From Liolophura sinensis (lineage: Eukaryota > Mollusca > Polyplacophora > Chitonida > Chitonidae): DNA of 64,000 bases. The notes below the pieces were generated by a model, which made no database searches, was not told where the DNA came from, and saw only the letters and a program-made list of their open reading frames with translations. Of the stretch, positions 25,692-37,200 are shown one piece after another; position 1 is the stretch's first letter, and each line of letters begins with the position of its first letter. The stretch lies in assembly GCF_032854445.1 (NCBI RefSeq), contig NC_088295.1, positions 15,735,385-15,799,384 of the forward strand, written 5' to 3'. Both the position numbers and the translations under genes were made by a program.

Positions 25692-25697
25692 ATTAAA
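25692..25697 (+). promoter_or_regulatory. Possible poly(A) signal of the CAP-ShKT gene
   Basis: ATTAAA, the common variant hexamer, lies 245 bases past the stop. No canonical AATAAA was noticed between the stop and here. A motif this short is weak evidence. Confidence 0.3.
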
Positions 25698-25977
25698 TTC
25701 CTACTTGTTTTGTCCTCTATTTACACTTATTAACAATTTTGTTTTTGTTTTACGCATTTTGACTCTGCTTTACCTCAGCTAAACTATTGGCCTCAGTGGA
25801 TAGACCGTGAGAAAGAACGCGGAAAATGAAGGACATTGGGCCTGGTACAGTATGTGGCTCTTCAAATGGTGAGCGAAAAATGGACAAATAACCCCTGAAC
25901 TGTGCAGCCACTAGAGAATTTTGAAGAGCAAAACCAGACCGTTGGTATCAATGGACACACCCCGAAGAGCGCCGGAA

Positions 25978-26226
25978 ATGAATATCGGGAGTCTCGGACT
26001 GTTACTACTGCTGTCCTGTTTTCCCTCACACATTTTTGGTATCAAAGAACAGACGGTGTATATTGAAACATGTAGGAGGTGGAGGCCTGTAGTGCGCCTC
26101 GTGGATTGTTACCACTGCAGGTATCTCATCTGCCCTGTATACCAGGGAATATCCTCAGCCATCATTTCAATAATTCAGCTGAATACAACATCACAAAGAG
26201 TAGAGATTGTTGGCTTGCAGATTTGA
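25978..26226 (+). CDS. Weak candidate: ORF with a signal peptide
   Basis: The frame opens MNIGSLGLLLLLSCFPSHIFG, a good signal-peptide profile, followed by about 60 residues with cysteines (TCRRW, DCYHC, CPVY). A donor-like CTGCAG|GTATCT lies inside it, so it may be only a first exon. I do not recognise the protein. It lies 530 bases past the CAP-ShKT stop on the same strand. It could be chance or a gene remnant. Confidence 0.25.
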   Translation: MNIGSLGLLLLLSCFPSHIFGIKEQTVYIETCRRWRPVVRLVDCYHCRYLICPVYQGISSAIISIIQLNTTSQRVEIVGLQI

Positions 26227-28179
26227 GTACCAAATTCATCTTTTGCCAAAGCAGAAAAACTTAACATATGTTATGGCTGTTCAACAACACCGCCTCCCTC
26301 CAAAGATCCAATGGAATTTCCAGGAAAGTACCATTCGCATTTTTGTGCCTCTCATATTGTTTACATTGTTTCTCTTTTTGCCATGATCGAAAGTTTATAT
26401 TTTATGACAGATATTTTCTTGTTGACGAATCATGCTGAAGGGCCGTGCCCACCTCTCAATTATATCAGGGATGCATGTCCTTCTAAATATTGGTCTCTTC
26501 GCTGTCATTTTGTTTTTTTCATGTTAAAATTGTACATTGTTCATTAATTATCGTAAGATAATAATCTCATGACTATGAATTTGTCGGTATGTTGTAAAAA
26601 TGTATAATTTAAACACACTATTAATAGTTTGCACTTTTATAGTCACGTACTCAAATTGTCCATGTGTATATGCTTAATCCCTGATTGCTGCACGTGAACG
26701 TAAATAGCGCATAGTTATTAAACTGCTAAGTACATATGCAGCGGTTACGTATGCTGTGGAATTATAATAGTTACTAACATCATTTGTATGTGTCAGAACA
26801 ACAAGACCTGTGATTGACCACTCGTTGGTGATACAGAGAAACACCTACGTACATGTAAGCAATCGTGCTGACATTTGTTTTTTTTTCGTGAACATATTTT
26901 GATTATTATTGCCTATGTTATTAGCTGTCAAGAATTAATACCAGTCCGATATGAACAAACCTCAAACACCTCAAACTGACAAAACTCAATCCACTCCGGC
27001 TGGAATACGAGTTTGTTTTTACTGGAATCATTGGTGTATCCAGATGCATCACTGGCATAGAGATTGTATCCCTGTTGATGGTTTATTACGGGTATTACAA
27101 TGAAATTTAACAAATTCAACAGGTTAGATGGCGGGAACAGTTACTGGTGTAACGAATTCAGTTCATGGCAAAATGGTATACAACTGAAGAGTCCTGGGTT
27201 TGTTGTCCAGCTGTCGAACCCACACATATCTGACAGAGAAAAGCACGCCCCAAGCTGAAATGTAATTTAGGCGTCTTTTCCAGTCTGTAGTGTCTGTCCA
27301 TTGCTCTGCAAAATCACAGACAAAGAGTAGCAGAGTAGCAGCTTGGGACCAGTGTGAAAAAGACAAGTTTTAAGTCTCCCATCCAGCCTGGGATGCAACA
27401 AACACGATCTTTATCTTGATAAAGATTCTCAGTTCATTCCTATGATCCTATCGAGGACGATATGAATCCAAGGACCCACCCATTCAACAAATGGCGCCAT
27501 GCAAACTGTACACCAATGAGGTGCACCTATCTGAGACATCTCACCAAGAAGATGGTATGTTGTGTCCAGCGTGAAATGGTTGATTCAGTACAACATACAT
27601 GTAGACTCAGATAGAGAACAGTCATGATCGTGGCATTAGAAAGTTCAGTGAGTCTCAAGGGAGTTCATGTCCTTATATCATCGATAAATTAATAAACGTA
27701 ATAGTCTCAAGCTCCTTGTAAAAGAAAAAAAATTAATTAAAATAAAAAAAAATAATAGCTTTTGTAAGCTATTTATCATCCTGAGTTATGCAGTTTACGC
27801 TTGTTGTTTTCCTTTTGTACAAAGTATTTGTATTTGTTGATGTGGTATTTGATTATGTAAATGACTTTTTATTACTACACAATTTTTAATAAATGTTCTC
27901 AACTGTTGGGTGGATTTGTGTAACATGCATACAGGTGTATTCTCACATTCATATTGCTCCATTAATAGTACAACCTGTTTACAACACTTGCTGCCTTTAG
28001 TATCAACTTTTATCCAGAAAAGCGTTATGATATTGCAGAGAAAGGCAACCAAACCAGCCACTTTTCACTTGTATAAATTAATTATAAGAGCCTATGGTAA
28101 GGTAGGTAAAAGGTAGGTAGGCCTTGTTAGGTAAATGGTAGTGATGCTGAGGGGCTAGAGAAATTTTTGCAGATTTGTT
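26227..28179. other. Intergenic sequence, weak exon-like fragments
   Basis: No firm gene. Two plus-strand fragments look slightly protein-like: 27122-27258 after an ATTCAACAG acceptor (contains GGNSYWCNEFSSW) and about 27429-27554 (contains YDPIEDDMNPRTHPF) before an AAGATG|GTATGT donor. They match nothing I know. An A-rich low-complexity patch lies near 27720-27765. Confidence 0.35.
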
Positions 28180-28335
28180 TTATTGATTGGTCGTTAACAA
28201 AATACTCACAAGTTTTCATTCATACGACGGCAGTCTGTTTTATGGTTCGAGGAAACCACATGGTACTGGAGTAGGCTCCATAAACCACCAGCCCTTGGCA
28301 AGTACCCTGGGACTTTTCCCCATTTGTGACGGATT
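28180..28335 (-). mobile_element. SINE-like repeat (family V)
   Basis: This has a layout shared with copies near 33935, 40925, 43650, 50521 and 62188: a TTTATTGATTGGT-like start, a TTCATACGACGG block, a GAGGAAACCACA block, then CCACC and CTTGGCAAGTACC. The left end corresponds to the A-rich tail, so the element is on the minus strand. Confidence 0.5.
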
Positions 28336-28635
28336 GTTCATCCGAAAAGTGAGGTAAAGGTTTGTACTATATTGGTGGGAGGTATGTGATCTCCAACAAA
28401 CCTCACAAAAGATCACCAATAAATGTCTGGATTGTCAGCTTCATATTGTCAACCCGATCAAAGACCAGTGACATCTTGGGATTCCCTGTTTGAGGCTGTG
28501 ATTTAGCTTGCACCCTGTGTGTCATAGCGATTGAAACACAAGCATCTTAGCTACATGTACATATACTAACTGTCCCTTCTAGTTATATGGTCATGTAAAA
28601 TGTAGAATCACATATGACAACGCACCTCTGTAAGC

Positions 28636-28975
28636 GAGTGAGTGCTTTGGGTTTAAGGTCGTACTTAACCTTTTTTTCAGTCATACGACGACGAAGGAAT
28701 CCTTAGAGTGCATGTAATGTGCCTCCTTGTTGCAGGACAGATTTTCACCACTCCTTTATCTAGTGCTGCTTCACTGAGACAACTTTCTGAAGGCAAGTAA
28801 GCTGGCTCACCCCAGCCATTATACTGATACCAGTCAACCAGACATTGCACTATCCCCTTAATGCTGAACGCAAAGAGAGGAAATTGCAACTTCCTCTTTT
28901 TAGAGTCTTAGGTATAACCCGACCCAGGATTGACCCTGGATCACTCACCATCGAAGCGGGCACATCTGTGGGTAC
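28636..28975 (-). mobile_element. Dispersed repeat (family D), copy 1
   Basis: Alignable over about 320 bp with 35316-35640: GAGTGAGTGC, GACGACGAAGGAATCCTTAG, TGTAATGTGCCTCCTTG, GCACTATCCCCTT and AACTTCCTCTTTT. The right end (AGGATTGACCCTGGATC) resembles a reversed tRNA B-box region, suggesting a tRNA-derived SINE on the minus strand. Confidence 0.75.
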
Positions 28976-30040
28976 AAGGCCACATGAAACTCTGAGCAGG
29001 AAGTTGCAACTTTTGTGAATTTGCTTTTGTTTTTAATGTTAGGGTCAAACACAATTCAGTACAATCGAAAGATAGAAGCAACACAACCTGGAGCCAGTAG
29101 GCATACATGTTCCCTAAGTTTTTGCATTTTTGGGACAAATAATAGTAGTGCTGAAAGCAGAATATTACATTTCTTTCCCAGCTTTTTGAAGATATGAGTA
29201 TTTTGTTCATTAAACGGACTAACCATGTGAGAAAAAGGAAACTACATATTCCTGCTACGATTACATATATACTGGCTAAAAAAAGCACACCAGATGTCCC
29301 AAAAATTACACGAAATAGGGTACACTGCAAGATGCATATATACCTTTAGACCTACATCTACCATGACACAGATGTAGAAGTTGTCACATAACAGAAAAAC
29401 ATTCAACACCTTGATATAGGAAGAGGAGTGATACATATTTACTTCTTACAATGAGAATGAGACAATGTTGGTATTATGATTGATGACAAAGTGATTATAT
29501 CCTATAAGGTCATCACAATTTACACAAGAAATAAATAGAACAGAAAAGTACAAAAATATATAGACAGCACACATTTTGCGTAAAGATTTCGCGGGAACAC
29601 AAACTTAATATGATTACACAACAAGTCTAGTTTCACCAAGAAAGTATGAGGGATGCTACAAGTGAATGCTTCATGATAAAACGTATGACACACCTATCAC
29701 TATACAAAGTACAAGTGAAAATTATGAATGATTTATCCTCCAGAAATCAGGTGTAAAGCCAAGCCTCATCAATCACTTCCTAACACTAGTCCTATACATA
29801 CTTGGTAAATACAAAACATCGGCTACATCACAGCTTATTATTTTTGTGTGAATACAAAAGTCACAGAACCCACTCTGACATACATGCACATGTAAGCTCA
29901 TGCCACTTTCCGCTTTATCACACAAAATGCAGATATAAATGCAAAAGCAGTCACTGAGATAAACACATTTTACATTAAGGTATATACAGCTTCCTATACA
30001 ATGTTGTTTACCAGTGTACCTGGTACACATAGCTTTAGGT

Positions 30041-30221
30041 AAATTATTTATTTATTTATTTAGTTGACTGGTGTTTTATTCTGTATTCAAGAATATTTCA
30101 CTTATTCGGCGGCCAGCATTATGGTGGGAGGAAAACTGGGCAGGGCTCGGAGGAAACCCACGACCATCCGCAGGTTGCTGCCAGACCTTTCCACTTACGG
30201 CTGGAGAGGAATCCAGCATGA
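30041..30221 (-). mobile_element. tRNA-derived SINE (family S), 5'-truncated
   Basis: Minus-strand copy of the family at 24863-25109: an ATTTATTTATTTATT tail complement, CAAGAATATTTCACTTAT, and ACCATCCGCAGGTTGCTGCC. The tRNA-like head is missing. Confidence 0.8.
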
Positions 30222-30610
30222 TAAATTATTTACAAACTACATGTACTTGTATACAATGACATGGTGTCCAGCACCATCCATGTATAAAGCAATAGCTGAG
30301 AATTTCATGTCCCATCAACATGACCAGTGTAGTAAAGTTTGGCTCTTGATTCTGATCAAATTTTAATATACTGATCTAAAACCCTGGCAGAAATTGCTGG
30401 AAGCATGTTGACACTTGTTTAATAAATTTGTTCATTTTAGCAGAAATGCTCAAAAAGACATTAAGCTTATGAAACCTTTTCTGAACTCATCAGGAAGGCC
30501 AATAAACAATGTTTATACATTCTTGTGCCTGTGACAAATACAGTTTTCTTATTATTACTCGTCACAACTGAAACTTTCTCAATTCATATTACCGACATAT
30601 TAGTCAGACA

Positions 30611-30616
30611 TTTATT
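30611..30616 (-). promoter_or_regulatory. Possible poly(A) signal of FLII
   Basis: AATAAA on the minus strand, about 480 bases past the FLII stop codon. The 3' UTR end is otherwise unmarked, and other AATAAA motifs occur in nearby SINE tails. Confidence 0.25.
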
Positions 30617-31091
30617 ATTTCAAAAGACTTTTGATATACATAGCATTTCTATAAAGAAAATTTGTCAACAGGTTATGAATACGTACATATGTACCTTATA
30701 CCTTAAACAATATGATTGCAATGCTAAAACAGGTAGCAGAGCATGCACAACATGTGCCAAACTCATTATTACCCAGATGATAGCACTTAATGTAAGACTC
30801 TGGACATTGGAACAGAATTGCCTGGGGGTAAACCAACATTCTTTTGCAAGCTATTGACACTTTTCCACTCCAAGGGTCAAAATAATGCAGACAATTATAT
30901 GTGTATAATCATAGCCTGTATACAAATCCATCCACGTAACACGTCACACAGAATAAGTATATGATGTCTCTATGTGAGGGATCTGTATAAATTCAAGAGG
31001 AAGGAATCATGAATACATGTAACAGTAACAGATGTATTGGCATACACAAACCCAGTGTACTGGAAAACTCTACCAATGACCTATGGTAGAT

Positions 31092-31226
31092 TCAGACTGG
31101 TGCCTCTCTGTGCTTCCCCCAGCCATGGAAACACTTGATGAACTTCGGATGTTCCTTGTGTTTCATGGCCAGGAGAAGTTTCCTGGGCTTGTTTGGCTGT
31201 TTACTTCTCACGTTCTGGATGTATAC
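31092..31226 (-). CDS. FLII: FLII terminal exon
   Basis: The acceptor TATTACAG is followed by [16 protein letters not shown] and the end [13 protein letters not shown], then TGA at 31094-31092. It matches the C-terminal tail of FLII (VYIQHMRSK in vertebrates). Starts in phase 0. Confidence 0.95.
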   Translation of the reverse strand, partial: VYIQNVRSKQPNKPRKLLLAMKHKEHPKFIKCFHGWGKHREAPV

Positions 31227-34200
31227 CTGTAATACAAATGAGGAGAAAGGTAAGCCGAGTTAACATTTCACCCTCACAATTCACAAGCACATCTGAAGGT
31301 AGCAATTCTTTACTGTGGCATAGCTATGGGACATTTCCAAAATGTTTTTGCACAGATAACCTTTCATTACAAATATGGTTACACATGTGGCATGTCAGCT
31401 GGGTTTTGGTTCTTTGGAGTTATTCCCCCTTGACTCACCTGCGCACTTTTAAAGGCCAGTTTAATCTCCACATCGCTAGTTTTCTTCCCGACCCAGAGGA
31501 ACACCTGCTCCCCGTTATCTAGGATCATGACATCATCATCTGCCAAATCGTCCTGACAGAAATCAGCACACTTCTCCGAAACAGCAAAATAACCTTTCTC
31601 ATTAGAGCAGCGGAAGAGACGGGCATTTTCCATGAAGTCTGCGTCCTGATGCCAAACAACAACAACACAGGATTAAACTACATGTATTGATTGACACACA
31701 CCATCTGTACATTTAGAAAGCAATCAAAATCTGTATCTCCATATCACATTACAAAGTGTTCAACTTTCTTCCATCCTGAACTGTTACAGTACAGCTCAAA
31801 CGTCATTTGTTTACCATTCGTATTGCACTCGGAGTTACTGAATAACGCTCCACTGGCGCGGGCCAAACTCTCTACTGGGCTGTTTTAGAGACCTGCTGAG
31901 GCGCGTAGGATCATTGTCGGAAGGCATAGGAGTACGAGATCAAAATCTCCCACTGGTGTCGACGATCGGCACACTAATTTTGATCTATCTTTATACTATG
32001 TCATGTAGAACCATGCGACAGATATTTTATAGTAAAATGGCCAAATCTTCATATACATTTCACAAACCAACACAACTTTCTTGTGAATAAAGCACGCGCA
32101 GTAGTGCGCGCTTGTCGTGAACGGAAATGTAGGCCAAGCTCAACAAGTAACCTGAAGTGGCTGGTTAATCTGACTGGTGTGTTCACGAAGTTTTCAAGAT
32201 CAGCCTACATATACAGACTTGCTCAGTTCCTAATTAAACTGCCATCCAGGCAATTGTACAGAAGAGAGATTTACAAAGAAACGGTCAATTTAGCTCCAGC
32301 AGCCAGTTTTGAGAGATTAATTTATTCCTACTATTTGCAATTTTTAAAACCATACAGTGTATGTCAGTTATTAAAGTTTGACAGTTGTGAGTATTATTTA
32401 CCTACTCCAATACACACATGCCTATTGTTGTTCAATTTTGACAAAGTGTCACCGTTTGACAGTAAGCCCATGTGGGCTTTTCTTCCTGGTCTCTGCATGA
32501 CACTTCCTAATATTTTATCTAAGTCTGGGATTAAGACAGACATCTATCTAAATCCTACATTAATCCTACAATAATCTACTTTGCTGTTGCTGCCTATTAA
32601 ACCCATGATATTTTTTCACACAAGTATAGTGAACACCAAAACATTACTGTCGAAACTGAAAAAAAAAACCCATAAACAAAACATAAACAACTTGAAATCA
32701 TATGTTTATTGATACACAAATGATCCTGAGAACTTTATTTATTTATTTATGAAACCTATGACCATCCGCCATTGCTGCCACACCTTCCCACGTGACCGGA
32801 GAAGAAGCCAACAGGAGTTGGGCTTGAACTCACAGTGACTGCATTGGTGAGAGGCTCCTAGGTCAACGCATTGCGCTGCCATGCTAACCACCTCAGCCAT
32901 GGAGGCCCCCAACTGATAACAGTGTACATGTACCTACTTTCATGCTGAATATGGATATGTAGCTTAGAAATAGACATGAATTTACATGTACATGTATTGA
33001 TGTCAACAGACATCATTACCTAGCTCCATACTTACCTTGTCATACTTCTTGCGACCACCAATACCAACCCAGAAGAAGTTCTCGGGCTCCTCCCCCTCAT
33101 TGATCATCTGTATTGTGTGGTTTTGCTGTAATACAATCATACAATGAATATGAAACACAGCAGAAATTAAACCTGTTTGTTAACAAACGATGCCACATGG
33201 GAAAATATTTAAACATCAGAAGCATAGATAGTTTAACGGTAAGGTCTATTATGATCGGAGGAAACCCACAACTATCTGCAGGTTGCTGCAGCCTTTACAT
33301 ACGTCGAGAGAAAGTCAGCCTGAGGCCACTGGATTATTCCTGACGTTATTGCTGGCCACGCTGACGTGCCAACCCCTGTAACCCACTGCTTTATTGCCCA
33401 TGCATTTCTGACTGACAACTCTTACCCCATATATGTCATAGGCTATTTCCTCTGCTATTGTAGCCTCGCTGTGCTCAGCCTTCCGGCCTATCCACACATA
33501 CACTATGCCTTGTAGGTCAGCTGTATCAAAAGGAACATGGAGGATGTAGCTGGAATGAAAAAAACAAAATTTATATGCATTAAATTTCTTTGCACCAGTG
33601 TACATTTCCTGTAATATTATAAAATGATTTTAACTGTTCTGGGCACTAAAATCCAGTTATTTTTGCTGAAGATTGTAGGATTCTATGTGATGATCTACAT
33701 TGTACATAAAAAGCCTCCTAAATTCTACCATGTTAAAATTTACTTAAATTAAAGCAACTTACCAGAAACAGGAGTTCAGCTTGCTGGCACTAACCTGAAT
33801 CTGGAACACAATATGACACCACATTTCACATTTACCATGTTAACTACAAAATGTTTTGCCTTCTACCACGGAAAGAGAAATTTAGAAAGCGCACACTTTC
33901 CTCTCATGACAGTACATAAGTGTATTTATTTAATCATTTGCTAACATAATTGGTTGTTTTATGACATATTCAAGAGTATACACTTATACATTTGTAACAA
34001 TGGTCATGTTTATGGGAAACAACTGAGGGAAACCACAGTGCCTGGCCAAGTACCACACAAACCACCTGACTTAAAGCTGAAGCTGGGATCCTATGATCTC
34101 AAGATTCTTAATATAAATGTACTGCAAATTTGTTTTTCCTCAGGTTAGTTAACAGTCTTAGCCTGTAGATTTTAAAATCAAAGAAGCACATGTGGGCGCC

Positions 34201-37200
34201 AGCTTGGGTTTTTGTGCAATGGGATCAAGGAAGATTGGTCCTATGCTAACTGAATTTCCTCATATTTATTAAGATAATACATATGTATGCTGGGGTTTTA
34301 ATGTCATACTTAACAATTCTCATAAGACAAAATGTTATATTATTAACAACAAAATAACATTACCTGTACGCATCTTGTGGCTATAGGACTGCCATTAGCA
34401 CGCAGCTGGAAGAGTGACACCTGCGGCTTCTCAGCTGGCTCCCCTGGCTTCACACGTTTACCATCAAACACCACAAACTTTCGCTTGAAGTGAGACAAAA
34501 ACTTCAGGTTTTCCTGCTGCTGGTGCATGCGAACAACTTCCAATTTATCTCCAAACAAAGATTCAAACTTCTTTTGTAAACTGCAAAACATAATCATTAT
34601 TTATCTGAATTAAATCAAACTTTAAGTCAGCTTTTCTCCCTTTTGTCTGCTAAAAACTTCACTGACTTACATGAATGTTTGAAGATTCATTAATCAGTTG
34701 GAACACTAAAAAGCTAAACATCAACTGCAACAACAACAAAAATTCTGAATTCATCTATTCACAACAACAGCAACACTCCAGCAGTCTATTTTATACAGAA
34801 CGTATTTCACGATGTTTGAAACTGCAGGCATTTGAATGCTGCCATTAGCTAACTGTTAAGCCATGTCTATACACTTACCTGAATGTAAAAGTGAGCCATC
34901 CCATGTTGCTGGCGTTGCGCCCCTGCCAGAAGTACACTGTACACTTGATTTCGTCCTCTGGGGGGTCATCTTCATCCTCCTCCTCACCTTCAGGTAACTC
35001 TGGGACCACCCAGTACCGACACAGAAACACATAGCAGTCCTCACTGTGGAACTGACCTGTGTACAACAACAACAACCCCTATGATAACAGGTAGTGGTAC
35101 AACAGACAAGTGCCAATATAGGCAAAGCTGAGTAAAATACTTGTAATTTACAGGAATGCTATAAAAGAAAATACCTAATTCTTCGTCTGGAAGACGGACA
35201 AACTTTCTGCCCTCCAGAACAAAAGCTTCCATCCCATCCAGGTCTTCATTCCATTCCTCCACCAGTTGATCCTGTAGCCAGAAAATAATGACGCACATGG
35301 CTAAGACTTGTCAAAGAGTGAGTGAGCGAGTGCTTGGGGTTTAACGTCGTACTCAACAATTTTTCAGTCACGATGACGACGAAGGAATCCTTAGGGTGAA
35401 TGTAATGTGCCTCCTTGTCGCAGGACGGATTTCCACCGCTCTTTTATCTAGTGACGACTTACCGAACGCAAGTAAGCAGCCCCGCCCGAGCTATTATACT
35501 GATACGGGTCAACCAGTTGTTGCACTATCCCCTTCATGCTGAACGCCAAGCGAGGAAGTTACAACTTCCTCTTTTAAAGTCTTAAGTGTGACTCGATCAA
35601 GGATTGATCCTGGATCTACCGGTCCCGAAGTGGACACTTGTCAAAGAAATAAACTTTCACAGGACAAAGATTTGAAAAAAACAAAATACTAAAGAAATGG
35701 CCAACAACATAAAACAAACAAGACGTGGTGAATAAGGAGGAATATTTTAATGAAAACTTCGTCAAGAAGGTAAAGCAGAGGACAGAAAGAAGGGTATTAA
35801 AAACTGTGAGAAGAGCAAAGTGTCTTCATCACATTGTTATACTGTATGAAAGAGCATGCATATACATGTACTGTATTCTCACATCCACCTGTATTAAAGA
35901 TTTCATGGTGAAGAGAGTCACTTCTCATTACTACCTACCTAAAATGACTGCCACAATATATTCACAGGCTTCTCAGCTAACCTATCTGTACTACGTAAGT
36001 GAATCCCCAAATTATTTCTTAACTAAATTAGCTCAAATTTTTTTAAAGGTGGCTTTAGCTAAAAACCATGAACTGTGTGTACTTACAGCTTCTTCGGCTG
36101 ACATGGCAGGCTGTCTAGGCATGAAAAGTGCAGATAAGTCAGTCTTCATCTTGTCACGTTCCATGATCACCTGTGGAGTATAATTCCGGTACATGTGTTT
36201 AGCGATTTTACAGATATTTCCCATCAACATGAACCATTGAAGTTTACAATGCACACAATGAAAATCAGGATTAAAATAGCAATGACTGTGAGATTTGCAA
36301 AACACGCTCCCAAGTGGTGAGGGAGGGAGCTTTTATTAACACTGAGTTGACAAATGTGTTTAAGTAGTTCTCACATATTCTCACCAGTCATTTCATAGGT
36401 TTTATTGTTAACCTGTAATTTGGGTACAAATGTTTTATTTTGTATACGTGTTAGCCTTACCTTCATATCAGCGCCTCTTCTGGACACAGACTCCGCTGTC
36501 CTGGTAAAGTCCACAGCAATCACATCGTCCCAGCCGAAGAACTTTGTCTTGAACACCTGACACTCTGTCCTGTACACACCAGTAAAGAAGTAACAATGTT
36601 TCATGTCATCAAATGATTTACAATCAACAAAATAGACTCTTCTCAGCAAGGGTTAAGGAAATCAAACGATTTTTTGACTCTTAAGAAAAATATGACCAAA
36701 ATGTTAAAATGTCTACTCAATTTGTGACCACTACACCAAGTTTCCTGTACCAGACTGAGGTTAGCAGTTTTGACATACATCTTGATTGGTAGCTCTCAAC
36801 CCATACAAGATGGTTTCCTTTGATTCACATGTCAAAAAAGTCACAAAACCTGCTGTGGAATGACGATAATCCTCCATAAAAGTAAAATACAAAGTACAGC
36901 GTCTGTTCTCTTGGCAAGCAAGTTTGAAGCTAACAGTATAAACATGCAATGCAATTGAAAACAGAAGATTTCTAGCACAATAGATTTGACTCCTCAAATG
37001 GTGAAACTACATGTAATTGGTTATGTTAAACACTGAGTTGACATCACCTACAGAAGGTGATAGAGATACCCCTATTTTAGGATGCTACTGTATCCTCACC
37101 CTTCCAGGCATCGTGTGACAGAGGTAAAGCTGGGCCTGTCAATCATTCCTAACAGCTCCTGTGACAGCTTGAGTGCTGCTGCCCTTACCAGACGCATCGA

